A stretch of 16,355 nt of DNA from the NCBI GenBank assembly GCA_002304995.1, contig DBPV01000059.1, positions 1 through 16,355 on the forward strand, in the 5' to 3' direction. Shown here one piece after another: positions 7,044-14,892 of this stretch. Position 1 is the stretch's first letter; each line of letters starts with the position of its first letter. Under the pieces are notes generated by a model, which searched no databases, had not been told where the DNA came from, and saw nothing but the letters and a program-made list of their open reading frames with translations. The translations under genes and the position numbers were made by a program. This stretch comes from Syntrophaceae bacterium UBA1411 (GTDB lineage: Bacteria; Desulfobacterota; Syntrophia; Syntrophales; Smithellaceae).

Positions 7044-7049
7044 AGGAGG
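7044..7049 (+). promoter_or_regulatory. Ribosome binding site of the alpha/beta hydrolase
   Basis: A full AGGAGG lies 5 nt before the ATG at 7055. An in-frame GTG at 7052 is only 2 nt away from it, so the ATG is the better start. Confidence 0.75.
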
Positions 7050-7054
7050 ATGTG

Positions 7055-7885
7055 ATGAAAAGTGAAGTCATCGATGTCAAAGGAATTCGTCTCAACGTCA
7101 TCGACGCCGGATCCGGTCCGGTGGTGTTGCTCATCCACGGATTTCCGGACACGTCGGCCGTCTGGCGATATCAGATTCCCGCGATGGTGAAGGCCGGGTA
7201 TCGCGTGGTCGCGCCTGATGTCCGGGGATTCGGCAAGTCGGATAAACCGGCGCAGACGCAGGACTATGAATTGACCGTTCTGGTCGGCGACATGATCAAC
7301 CTGCTGGATACGCTGGGCATCGAAAAGGCCCATGTTGTCGGCCACGATATGGGCGCCGTGATCGCCTGGGTCATGGGGTGCTTCTACCCGCAGCGGATCG
7401 GCCGCCTGGCCGTCCTTTCCGTCGGGCATCCGATGGCCAACCGGGAAAAACGCAGCATCGAACAACGGGAAAAAGCCTGGTACATGCTGTTTTTCCAGTT
7501 CAGGGATACGGCAGAAGCCCTGCTTAAGCGCGATGACTGGAAACTTTTCCGGGAAATCCTCAGAAACCACAGCGAAGTGGAAAACTGGATCAGCGATTTA
7601 TCCCGGCCGGGCGCCTTGACGGCGGCGCTGAACTGGTATCGGGCCAATATGGGACCGGAAAGAGAGCTGGCTAAACCGGTTTTGATTCCAGCCGTCAAGC
7701 TTCCCACGCTGGGAATATGGAGCAGCGGCGACGCCTACCTCACGGAAAAGCCGATGCTGGCTTCCGAGGCCTTTGTTGCGGGGGAGTGGCAGTATCAGAG
7801 AATCGACGGCGCCAGCCATTGGCTGCAACTGGATGAACCGGACCGGGTTAATAAAATCCTTCTTGATTTCTTTGCCCAGGGGTGA
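7055..7885 (+). CDS. Alpha/beta hydrolase, epoxide-hydrolase type
   Basis: A 276-residue cytoplasmic alpha/beta-hydrolase of the epoxide hydrolase / haloalkane dehalogenase group. The oxyanion motif HGFPD is at about 28-32. The nucleophile elbow VGHDMGA carries Asp98, not Ser, which fits hydrolysis through an alkyl-aspartyl ester. The acid is likely Asp226 (SSGDAYL) and the catalytic His255 is in GASHWLQLDEP. The cap domain contains ALNWYRAN (Tyr195), matching the epoxide-activating Tyr of soluble epoxide hydrolases, and a second Tyr at 143 (AWYMLFFQF) in the expected place. This favours an epoxide hydrolase; fluoroacetate or haloalkane dehalogenase is the alternative. There is no signal peptide. 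It is transcribed divergently from the TPR gene and ends in its own hairpin. The physiological substrate is unknown. Confidence 0.85.
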   Translation: MKSEVIDVKGIRLNVIDAGSGPVVLLIHGFPDTSAVWRYQIPAMVKAGYRVVAPDVRGFGKSDKPAQTQDYELTVLVGDMINLLDTLGIEKAHVVGHDMGAVIAWVMGCFYPQRIGRLAVLSVGHPMANREKRSIEQREKAWYMLFFQFRDTAEALLKRDDWKLFREILRNHSEVENWISDLSRPGALTAALNWYRANMGPERELAKPVLIPAVKLPTLGIWSSGDAYLTEKPMLASEAFVAGEWQYQRIDGASHWLQLDEPDRVNKILLDFFAQG

Positions 7886-7897
7886 TGCCTCCCCTGG
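7876..7897 (+). terminator. Hairpin spanning the hydrolase stop codon
   Basis: CCAGGGG (7876-7882) pairs with CCCCTGG (7891-7897), leaving an 8-nt loop that begins with the TGA stop codon. TATTTT follows. The U tract is short, so termination may be partial; the next gene has its own promoter 17 nt further on. Confidence 0.5.
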
Positions 7898-7913
7898 TAT
7901 TTTGCGGATCTTA

Positions 7914-7942
7914 TTGACAGGACATCGCCGCCTTCTTATTCT
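7914..7942 (+). promoter_or_regulatory. Sigma-70-type promoter of the PAS-LuxR regulator
   Basis: TTGACA (7914-7919), a 17-nt spacer, then TATTCT (7937-7942). Transcription would start near 7949. A ribosome binding site AGGAG (7958-7962) lies 9 nt before the ATG at 7972, leaving a very short leader. Confidence 0.78.
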
Positions 7943-7971
7943 TTTTTCATCCAAGACAGGAGAGTGAGCCC

Positions 7972-9306
7972 ATGCCGCCCGGAAAAAGCTTAAAAAAGAA
8001 CGCCGCTAAAAAAGATGCCGGCCCAAACCGCGGATCGGGCCATTCCGATTCAACGCCTCCTGGCCGCGAGGACGACCGTCTCAGCAGCATCCCCATCCGG
8101 TACATCACCTCCATGCTGGACAATGCCCAGGAGGCGATTGTCATTATGCAGGATAAGATTCACAAGTACGTCAACAAAAGGGCTTCGGAAATTGACGGCC
8201 GTCCGATCGGGGAGTTGATCGGAAAGCACATGCGGGAAACGACGCATCCCGACGATTACAGGGTCGCGCTGCAAAGCTATCAAAAAAAACTGGCCGGGAA
8301 ACCAGTCGATAAATATCGTTATCGCGGCGTCAACAAAAAGGGAGAGGTGATCTGGCTGGAGATTATCGGAACCGCCGTTCTCTGGGAAGGACGCCCCGCC
8401 GTAATCAATTTTGTCACCGACGTCACGAAACAGGTTGAAGCCGAAGAAGCGCTTAAAAAATCCGAACGCATCCTGGCGGATATCGTAAGTTTCCTGCCGG
8501 AACCCACCTTTGCCGTCGACAGGGAAGGCAGGATTATCATCTGGAACCGCGAAATGGAAAAGATGATGGGCGTGAAATCCGAGCACATGATCGGCAAGAG
8601 CAATTATGAGCATGCTCTGCCTTTCTACGGCAGGAGAATACCGATGCTGATCGACATGGTGCGAAATCCGCGCAAAAGAGATCTGACGCGCTATTCCTTT
8701 TTTCGCAAAGAGAATAATTTTCTCTACGCGGAGCACAGTTTCCAGTTGCACGGAGAAACCCGCTGGCTGTGGTGCAAGGCCAGCCCGATTTACGATCACA
8801 ACAACCGCCTGATCGGCGCGATCGAATCCATGCAGGATATTACAGAATTTCGCAATGCGGTTTCGGAACTGAAAGATAAATCCCTGCACCTGGAAGAAGC
8901 CAATACCGCGCTCAAGGTGCTGCTCGAGCACCGCACGAATGATCGAAACGAAATGGAGGGGAAAATCGCCGGAAACGTCAAAAACCTGATCACGCCGTAT
9001 TTAAACAAACTTAAAATCTCCGGTCTGGACAAGGTTCAGCAGGCATATATCGATATTCTGGAGAGCCACCTGAATGAAATCGTTTCCCCTTTCTTAACCA
9101 ATCTCACCGCCGGCCGGATTAATCTGACTCCGCGGGAAATCCAGATCGCCGACCTGGTCAAGGAGGGGAAATCCGCCAAAGAAATTTCGCAGATTTTAAA
9201 CATCGCCGTACACACAGCCAACAATTACCGCAAGCGCCTCAGAAAAAAGTTTTCCCTCGAGCACAAGAATAAAAATTTGCGGGCCCATTTGCTGTCTTTT
9301 AAATAG
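7972..9306 (+). CDS. PAS-PAS-LuxR one-component transcriptional regulator
   Basis: A 444-residue soluble regulator. A basic, disordered N-terminus (1-40) is followed by PAS domain 1 (about 45-155, ending in the S-box-like VINFVTDVTKQVEAEEAL) and PAS domain 2 (about 165-295, ending GAIESMQDITEFRNAV). A helical, probably coiled-coil linker (295-380) leads to a LuxR-type helix-turn-helix at about 384-444 (LTPREIQIADLVKEGKSAKE, with the recognition helix around VHTANNYRKRLR). There is no histidine-kinase, receiver or membrane segment, so it senses an intracellular ligand or redox state directly and acts on DNA (inference). Nothing in the sequence shows which cofactor the PAS domains bind. It sits immediately upstream of the acyl-CoA ligase and the solute-binding protein on the same strand, the natural candidates for its targets. 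Similar PAS-LuxR proteins are, from memory, numerous in Syntrophales and Desulfobacterales. Confidence 0.88.
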   Translation: MPPGKSLKKNAAKKDAGPNRGSGHSDSTPPGREDDRLSSIPIRYITSMLDNAQEAIVIMQDKIHKYVNKRASEIDGRPIGELIGKHMRETTHPDDYRVALQSYQKKLAGKPVDKYRYRGVNKKGEVIWLEIIGTAVLWEGRPAVINFVTDVTKQVEAEEALKKSERILADIVSFLPEPTFAVDREGRIIIWNREMEKMMGVKSEHMIGKSNYEHALPFYGRRIPMLIDMVRNPRKRDLTRYSFFRKENNFLYAEHSFQLHGETRWLWCKASPIYDHNNRLIGAIESMQDITEFRNAVSELKDKSLHLEEANTALKVLLEHRTNDRNEMEGKIAGNVKNLITPYLNKLKISGLDKVQQAYIDILESHLNEIVSPFLTNLTAGRINLTPREIQIADLVKEGKSAKEISQILNIAVHTANNYRKRLRKKFSLEHKNKNLRAHLLSFK

Positions 9307-9387
9307 TGGTCTATTTCGATGACCATTACATGACCCGTCTTTGACTGTTGCGTCTTTTCCTCCTCTGTGGTGTTCTGGAAAAAAATC

Positions 9388-9394
9388 GGGAGGG
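9388..9394 (+). promoter_or_regulatory. Ribosome binding site that fixes the acyl-CoA ligase start
   Basis: GGGAGGG lies 6 nt before the ATG at 9401. The frame is open further upstream to 9341, but that start has no site of this quality. Confidence 0.75.
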
Positions 9395-9400
9395 AAAGCC

Positions 9401-11065
9401 ATGGACCAGAAACCCTGGCATCGATTTTACGATTATAATGTTCCGACGTCCTTACGGCCGCCGCAGATATCCGTGGCGGATCTGCTTCAGATACCGTCCA
9501 ACGCCTACCCCGACAAAGCGGCGATCCACTTCCTGGAAAGAGAGATAACGTTCTGGGAATTGCGCCAGCAGGTGCTGCGCCTGGCCAATGCCCTGACCGG
9601 CCTGGGCGTGCAAAAAGGCGACCGCATCGGACTGCACCTGCCCACCTGCCCCCAGTACATCATCGCGTATTATGCCGCGCTCTCCCTGGGGGCCATTGTC
9701 GTCAATCTCAATCCCATTTATAAACCCGACGAATTGGAAGGGGTTTTCAACAGCACCGGCATTTCGCTGCTCTTCACGATCGACACGGCCCTCCCCACGG
9801 TCGCAAAACTCTGCCAGCGTGTGGAGATCAAGCGCGTCATTGTCACACGGTTGAACGACTATGCCGGAGCAAAAGAAACGGCGGCCAAACCGCCGGAGCT
9901 GGAAAAAGGCTGGCTGTATTTTTCAGCGGTGCTGGCCGGCTGCACCGCCACCCGGCGTCCCCGCGTGGCCATTGCTCCAACCGATCCGGCCCTGATTCAG
10001 TTCACCGGCGGAACGACCGGCGTGCCCAAGGGAGCCGTCCTCAGCCACGGCAACGTGATCTCGGCGACGATCGGACAGTCCCTCTGGATCAGTCCCATCG
10101 CCCAATTGACGCCGCCGGAGCGCCGCTGCTTTCTCGGGGCGATTCCTTTCTTCCATATTTACGGCAATATCGCGATCATCAACATGTCTGTTTTCAATTG
10201 CGCCACGCAAATCTTAGTCCCCCAGTTTCAACCGGACGAAATGATGGACACGCTCGCGAAGTACAGGGAAATTTTATTATTCCCCACCGTTCCGACCATG
10301 ATCAACGCGGTCATTTCCCACCCCCGGGCGGAGGCGTTGAGACTCGATAAGAAATTAGGCATGCTCAACTCGGGCGGCGCTCCCATCCCCGTGGAAACGA
10401 TTCATCGCATAAAAGATATGGGCATCTATTTCGGCGAAGGATGGTCGATGAGCGAAACGTGCTGCGCGGGAACGCAGAATCCCATCCTGGGCCTTTCCAA
10501 AGTCGGCAGCATCGGAATTCCCGTCATCGACACGGATGTGCGTCTGGTCGATCTTGATTCCGGAACAGAAGAAGTCCCTCAGGGCCAGCCGGGCGAAATG
10601 GTGATCAAAGGCCCCACCGTAACCGGAGGCTACTGGAATATGCCCGAAGAAACGGCGCTGCAGATCCGGGACGGCTGGCTGCATACGGGAGACATCGCAA
10701 CCCAGGATGAGGACGGATACTTTTTTATCATCGACCGCAAGAAAGACATGATCATCGCCGGCGGCTTCAATATTTATCCGCGGGAAATTGACGAAGTGCT
10801 GCACCAGCATCCCAAAGTCCGCGATGCCATCGCCGTCGGCGTTCCGGATGATTACCGGGGAGAAACCGTCAAGGCTTTTGTTGTTCTGAAAAGCGGGGAA
10901 CAAGCCGCGCCGGAAGAGATCATCGCGTTTTGCCGGGAAAAGCTTGCGGCGTACAAAGTGCCCAAAGCCGTTGAATTCCGGCCGGCCCTTCCCCAGTCGG
11001 CCGTCGGTAAGGTTTTGCGGCGGATGCTGCGCGACGAAGAGATGAAACTCCGCAAGGGTAAATGA
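9401..11065 (+). CDS. AMP-forming acyl-CoA ligase (FadD-like)
   Basis: A 554-residue adenylate-forming enzyme that activates a carboxylic acid with ATP and CoA through an acyl-AMP intermediate. The signature loop QFTGGTTGVPKGAVLSH is at about 200-216. Also seen are IPFFHIYG, GWSMSETC (A5), TGGYWNMPEET and DGWLHTGDIATQDEDGYF (A7). The hinge region is DRKKDMIIAGGFNIYPREID (A8), and the C-terminal catalytic Lys is in QSAVGKVLRR (Lys about 537). Length and motifs fit long- or medium-chain fatty acyl-CoA ligases, but aryl-acid ligases look much the same, so the substrate is open. No signal peptide or membrane anchor. It is followed after 45 nt by the solute-binding protein, suggesting co-transcription and a link between uptake and activation. 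Region 9307-9400 holds no gene; a weak stem overlaps the upstream stop. Confidence 0.92.
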   Translation: MDQKPWHRFYDYNVPTSLRPPQISVADLLQIPSNAYPDKAAIHFLEREITFWELRQQVLRLANALTGLGVQKGDRIGLHLPTCPQYIIAYYAALSLGAIVVNLNPIYKPDELEGVFNSTGISLLFTIDTALPTVAKLCQRVEIKRVIVTRLNDYAGAKETAAKPPELEKGWLYFSAVLAGCTATRRPRVAIAPTDPALIQFTGGTTGVPKGAVLSHGNVISATIGQSLWISPIAQLTPPERRCFLGAIPFFHIYGNIAIINMSVFNCATQILVPQFQPDEMMDTLAKYREILLFPTVPTMINAVISHPRAEALRLDKKLGMLNSGGAPIPVETIHRIKDMGIYFGEGWSMSETCCAGTQNPILGLSKVGSIGIPVIDTDVRLVDLDSGTEEVPQGQPGEMVIKGPTVTGGYWNMPEETALQIRDGWLHTGDIATQDEDGYFFIIDRKKDMIIAGGFNIYPREIDEVLHQHPKVRDAIAVGVPDDYRGETVKAFVVLKSGEQAAPEEIIAFCREKLAAYKVPKAVEFRPALPQSAVGKVLRRMLRDEEMKLRKGK

Positions 11066-11110
11066 ATAACGACACAGAACCGTTTTTAAAAATAGAGAAG
11101 GAGGAAGAAA

Positions 11111-12598
11111 ATGGAAAAGTTTACAAAAGGAAGGTTTATTTTTTCGTGCGTTCTCGCTTTTTTCCTGCTCGTTGCCTACTGTCCTTTCACGGTCGACGCA
11201 GCCAAAGCGGATAAGAAGGCAAAGCCCGCAAAAGGCGATCCGCTCGACCAGTGGGCGGCCAAGCCCAATGCCGTCTTTGATGTGGATAAAATGAGCGACA
11301 TGTCCGATTACGATCCCGGCACCTCCGTCGTCCCCGCGGGAGACACCATTAAACTGGCCGTCGTCGTTTCATTTTCAGGACCGGCTTCGATTCAGGGTTT
11401 GTGGTATTACACGCTGGTCCAATGGGTGGCGCACGATATCAACAAGCGCGGCGGCATCTGGGTCGACGGCAAGAAAAAACTGATCCAGGTCATCAAGGCC
11501 GATCATCTGGGCAAGCCGGATACCTGTAAAAAAGTCTGTGAACGCATGGCACTGCAGGAAAAGGTCCACGCCCTTATCGGCAGCGACGGCAGCCACCATG
11601 TCAAGATCATGAATGAAACAGCGAACAAGTATAAAATCATCTCCGTCAATCTCGGCTCCATGGTGGATGAGCTGCAGGATGCCAAAAACTTCTCACGCTA
11701 TGCCTTCCACTCCTACTACTCCGTCGAACAATCCGGCCGCGCCCTGGCTTACTATTTCGGCCAGATCAGCAAGAAGGAAAAGAAGTTCTATATCCTCAAC
11801 CAGGATTACAGTTACGGCCGCGCGCTTGCCGCGGCTTTCAAAAAAGGCCTCCAGGAATATCATCCCGAAGGCCAGATTGTCGGCGAAGACTACCACAAGC
11901 TCTTTCTCACCGATTTTGCGCCCTATCTCACCAAGGTCAAAGCCTCCGGCGCCGACATTATATTGTCAGGCGACTTTCTTCCTGATGGAGCCAATCTTGC
12001 GAAACAGGCTTATGAAATGAAGCTGAATATTCCTTTTGCCAACATCTTCATGAACGATGTCACCATGCTGCGGAATATCGGCGTGGAAGGCACCAAGGGA
12101 TTCGTTCGGGTCGATTCCTTCGATATGCCCGATCCCTTCAAGTCTTCTCCATCTTACACCAGATACTACCAAATCTGGAAGAAGGTGTCGGCAAACTGGA
12201 AGGCGCCTTACGACACGGAATCCGTCCGGAATGTTGGAGCCTTCGGCAACGGCGTTGCCGTCATGATGCAAACCTACTGGCTCTTGAGCGTCATGGAGCG
12301 GGCCAAGAGCACCGATCCGGAAAAGATCATCAAGATCTGGGAAGGCGACACTTACCGCTATGTCAATGGAAAAGTTGTAAAGATACGGGCCTGCGACCAT
12401 AAAGCGATCATGGACCTGGGAGTCAGCGTATACGTTCCGCCGGCGGAGCAGAAAATCTCCATGACGATTCCGCCGTATTACTGGTTCAACGACTGTTCCT
12501 ACATCGGCCCCACATACAAGATTCCCGCGGCAAAGATTCTTCCCTGGATGGATCAGGAGCTGAACCGCTGCAGCGGCAAAACCAATTGGGGAGAATAA
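11111..12598 (+). CDS. Exported ABC-type substrate-binding protein, Leu/Ile/Val-binding family
   Basis: A 495-residue periplasmic-binding protein of the branched-chain-amino-acid (Peripla_BP_6) family. A Sec signal peptide is seen (Lys-rich start, hydrophobic core about 9-24, likely cleavage after VDA at residue 30). A Lys/Pro/Asp-rich linker of about 45 residues follows, then the first strand TIKLAVVVSFSGPAS (from about 79). ALIGSDGSHH, FYILNQDYSYGRALAAAF and GADIILSGDF are typical of the family. The protein is longer than the usual 370-420 residues because of the N-terminal linker and a C-terminal extension. It also has several cysteines (CKKVC near 139-143, and three near the C-terminus) that could form disulfides. 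No permease or ATPase genes follow, so it is an orphan binding protein or belongs to a distant transporter. AAGGAGG lies 6 nt upstream. Its place after an acyl-CoA ligase suggests an organic-acid ligand. Confidence 0.88.
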   Translation: MEKFTKGRFIFSCVLAFFLLVAYCPFTVDAAKADKKAKPAKGDPLDQWAAKPNAVFDVDKMSDMSDYDPGTSVVPAGDTIKLAVVVSFSGPASIQGLWYYTLVQWVAHDINKRGGIWVDGKKKLIQVIKADHLGKPDTCKKVCERMALQEKVHALIGSDGSHHVKIMNETANKYKIISVNLGSMVDELQDAKNFSRYAFHSYYSVEQSGRALAYYFGQISKKEKKFYILNQDYSYGRALAAAFKKGLQEYHPEGQIVGEDYHKLFLTDFAPYLTKVKASGADIILSGDFLPDGANLAKQAYEMKLNIPFANIFMNDVTMLRNIGVEGTKGFVRVDSFDMPDPFKSSPSYTRYYQIWKKVSANWKAPYDTESVRNVGAFGNGVAVMMQTYWLLSVMERAKSTDPEKIIKIWEGDTYRYVNGKVVKIRACDHKAIMDLGVSVYVPPAEQKISMTIPPYYWFNDCSYIGPTYKIPAAKILPWMDQELNRCSGKTNWGE

Positions 12599-12696
12599 AA
12601 TCCTTTCATGGACGATTCTGAACTCATCCTCCGGCAGAGACTTTCCGCTTGCGGCTGCTTCAGATTCAAATCGCGCTTTCGTTCCTGTTGAGGCTT

Positions 12697-12734
12697 CCCC
12701 GGCACTGTACCGGCTTAACGGCGCAGTGCCGGGG
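12697..12734. terminator. Strong stem-loop between convergent genes
   Basis: CCCCGGCACTG (12697-12707) pairs perfectly with CAGTGCCGGGG (12724-12734); the 16-nt loop can add a short inner CCG/CGG pairing. There is no U tract on either strand, so it may be a transcript-end stabilising structure or a weak bidirectional terminator. It lies between the ends of the binding-protein and AsmA genes. The rest of 12599-12807 shows no gene. Confidence 0.5.
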
Positions 12735-12807
12735 TAAGTCCGTTTGCCGTCGAGAACGCAAGAAGCGCAGCCTCTCTCCGCACAGGCGTCCTGCCCGCCA
12801 GCTTGCC

Positions 12808-14232
12808 CTACTTTTTCAACAGGCCGCCGACGTCTTCCAGAAGTTTTTGCTGGTCTTCCCGGAGCAGTTTTTTCGCTGCGCCCTTTCCCGCTTCGAGCGC
12901 CAGGCCGCCGGCATTGTCCTTAACGAATTTGCCGAGCGATCCCAGTTGCGGGCGCGTCAGTTGCACTTCCGGCTTTTGGGTGGTGCCGCCGATTTTTGCT
13001 TTTAAATCGATTTGGCCGTCTTTGTTGAAAAGAGGCTGCATCGCCAGATCGGCAAGCTTTCCCGAATCGGCGTATTTTCTGACCTCGGGGTTTTGAATGG
13101 CCGCTTCAATTTGTTTGGCCAGCGACGCCCGGGCGGCGTCGTTGATTTGCTTTGCCAAAACGACGCCCAGGTTCATATCAACGGCCTGCGTGTTCAGGTT
13201 CATGCTGCCGTCAAAGGACAGTCCGGCGTCCTGGAGATCCAGCCGGCCGTTTTTCACGTCCACCTGCGAGGCCATGTAGCGCAGATCCAGGCTGTTTTGT
13301 TTGGCGCCTTTCCACTGCTGCTTCTCCTTGAGAAAGGCAAGATGCCGGCCCAGGTAGTCCCCCAGGACAGGCATGGAGGCAAAGGCGTTGAAAATCTGCA
13401 GGCCGGTGATCTCGCCGTCGGGAACGGCAACATGCAAAAAAACTTCCGGATCCAGAAGACGCGTCTTCACGTCAAAGGGAATGACCTTGCCCGCCGCGTC
13501 GATCGTAACGTCGAAACTTTCGACGCTGCCGGTTTTCAGCGCGCCGATCGTCTTCACGCCCATGCCGATCTGCAGGCGAATTTCGTTTTTCTGCTCGAGG
13601 GCCTGCGGATCGATCCGGATGTCGCGCAAAAGCGTGGTGAGTTTGTAGATCTGAATTTTCTGGCCGACCCCGTCGTCATGGTAATTGATCGTACCGTTTT
13701 TCATGCCGATTTCCCCCACGGCCATCGCCACCGGAAGAAGATCGGCGGAAATGGGTCTGGCCGGCTCCTGCGGCGCAGGCTCTTTGCCGTCCGCCGGCTT
13801 TTTGGATTTCATGAGGTCGTCGATATTCAGGATCCCCTGTTTGTTCCGGACCAGATTAATGACCGGGCTGTACAGGACCAGTTCTTTGAGCTCGACCTGC
13901 CGTTTGAAGAGCGGAAGAATCTTGACCTTAAACCGCAACGCTTCCACCGCGGCGAAAAGGTCGCCCGTCACCGGTTTACCCTGCAGGCCGGCCAGCGCCT
14001 CAGGTGTCTTGAAATTGGAAATCGCCACGTTTTTGATATCGATGCCGGAAACAACCGAAAAGATTCCGGCATCGATATCTCCGATGGAGACCTGCCGGTT
14101 CAGCGCCTGCGACATCTTCGCCGCGATGAATGCTTTATCCACCGTCAGGTAGATCATGACGCCGGCGGCTGCCGCGCCAACGAGGATGACGGCAGCCAAA
14201 ACGCCAAAGGCAATGAGCAGTTTTTTGACCAT
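12808..14232 (-). CDS. AsmA-family inner-membrane protein
   Basis: A 474-residue protein with one N-terminal transmembrane helix (about 4-30, rich in Ala/Val/Leu), the rest predicted periplasmic and beta-rich. The AsmA-type start is seen: the helix, then VDKAFIAAKMSQALNRQVSI, and VELKELVLYSPVINLVRNKQ at about 113-132. Long hydrophilic repeats of short strands follow, and the C-terminal part is helical (KQINDAARASLAKQIEAA and on). The family, related to the bridge-like lipid-transfer proteins TamB and YhdP, is tied to outer-membrane phospholipid and LPS homeostasis; this assignment is from architecture, and the exact cargo is unknown. It is last in the right-hand unit, 38 nt after the TerB-like gene. 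GGCGG lies 8 nt before the ATG. Confidence 0.82.
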   Translation of the reverse strand: MVKKLLIAFGVLAAVILVGAAAAGVMIYLTVDKAFIAAKMSQALNRQVSIGDIDAGIFSVVSGIDIKNVAISNFKTPEALAGLQGKPVTGDLFAAVEALRFKVKILPLFKRQVELKELVLYSPVINLVRNKQGILNIDDLMKSKKPADGKEPAPQEPARPISADLLPVAMAVGEIGMKNGTINYHDDGVGQKIQIYKLTTLLRDIRIDPQALEQKNEIRLQIGMGVKTIGALKTGSVESFDVTIDAAGKVIPFDVKTRLLDPEVFLHVAVPDGEITGLQIFNAFASMPVLGDYLGRHLAFLKEKQQWKGAKQNSLDLRYMASQVDVKNGRLDLQDAGLSFDGSMNLNTQAVDMNLGVVLAKQINDAARASLAKQIEAAIQNPEVRKYADSGKLADLAMQPLFNKDGQIDLKAKIGGTTQKPEVQLTRPQLGSLGKFVKDNAGGLALEAGKGAAKKLLREDQQKLLEDVGGLLKK

Positions 14233-14270
14233 GTCCTTTACCGCCTTTCTTTCATTCGGAAAGTTGCGAT

Positions 14271-14687
14271 CTATTCCCAGACAAACTTTTTCAACTCCAG
14301 GGCGTCAAGCGGAAGGTCTTTCGCTCCCGGCGGGATTTTCGCCAGCTCCGCCGCCCAGGCCCCGGCAAGACCGTTTTTTTCGGCGACGGATTGCAGCCAG
14401 GCCGTCTCCGCGCCGGAAATCTGCCCGTCCGAAACGGCCAGTAAAAGGCCGTCGCGGATAAAACACAGCGCAATGTCTTTCTGCGAGAAAACGGGCGGCT
14501 CGTCGACGATGTAGGGATTGACCAGAATTTTCTCAATGCTCCTGGCGCAGAATCTGGCGTCAAAGCCGAGCATCTTCCCGATTCCCAGCATCATCCTCTT
14601 TTCCTGTTCGTGGATCTCGCGATCCTTGCGGACGAGCAGCAAGAGGCCCTTGTAGTAGAGGCTTCGGTCCATTAAAGAAATTTTCAT
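14271..14687 (-). CDS. Small TerB-like helical protein
   Basis: A 138-residue, probably cytoplasmic helical protein with no signal peptide or membrane segment. The features LLLVRKDREIHEQEKRMML (about 15-33) and LLLAVSDGQISGAETAWLQ (about 80-98) show the 'D-x-I-x-x-x-E' turn followed by a helix that is typical of TerB / DUF533-like proteins, where the acidic residues may bind metal. The frame stays open upstream to 15029, but that extension is low-complexity, Arg-rich and has no ribosome binding site. GGGAG lies about 10 nt before the chosen ATG. It lies between the 94-residue gene and the AsmA gene on the same strand; an envelope-stress or membrane-homeostasis role is only inference. Confidence 0.72.
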   Translation of the reverse strand: MKISLMDRSLYYKGLLLLVRKDREIHEQEKRMMLGIGKMLGFDARFCARSIEKILVNPYIVDEPPVFSQKDIALCFIRDGLLLAVSDGQISGAETAWLQSVAEKNGLAGAWAAELAKIPPGAKDLPLDALELKKFVWE

Positions 14688-14892
14688 GATATTTCGGCTC
14701 CCGAATATGTTTTTACCACAGACACGGCCGCCGTGCAGCCTTTTTTCCCGGCGGCGCGAGGCGCACTCGCCGGCGGCGCAAAGATAGCGTCTCGCGCAAC
14801 AGGACCAATAGTCTTCAGGAGAGGGCTTTAGACCCGAAAGCAAAGCGAACCGGAAGGCCCGCCCTGCGGAAACGACGCTCCTGTGCCGGCTT

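Noticed and set aside
11171..11182. Possible lipoprotein site VAYC in the binding-protein signal peptide
   Set aside because: Tyr directly before the Cys does not fit a lipobox; a signal-peptidase I site after VDA is the better reading.
13012..14514. A 500-codon plus-strand open frame opposite the AsmA-family gene
   Set aside because: It spans two minus-strand genes and their boundary, has low-complexity composition and no recognisable motif; the minus-strand AsmA protein has a clear membrane anchor and family pattern.
14723..14746. Hairpin CACGG/CCGTG followed by six T on the plus strand
   Set aside because: It looks like a small terminator, but no plus-strand gene lies upstream, and the stem is only 5 bp with a 3-nt loop.
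14748..14779. Direct repeat CCGGCGGCGC (14748-14757 and 14770-14779)
   Set aside because: Only two short copies of a GC-only word in GC-rich spacer DNA; too weak to call a repeat array.
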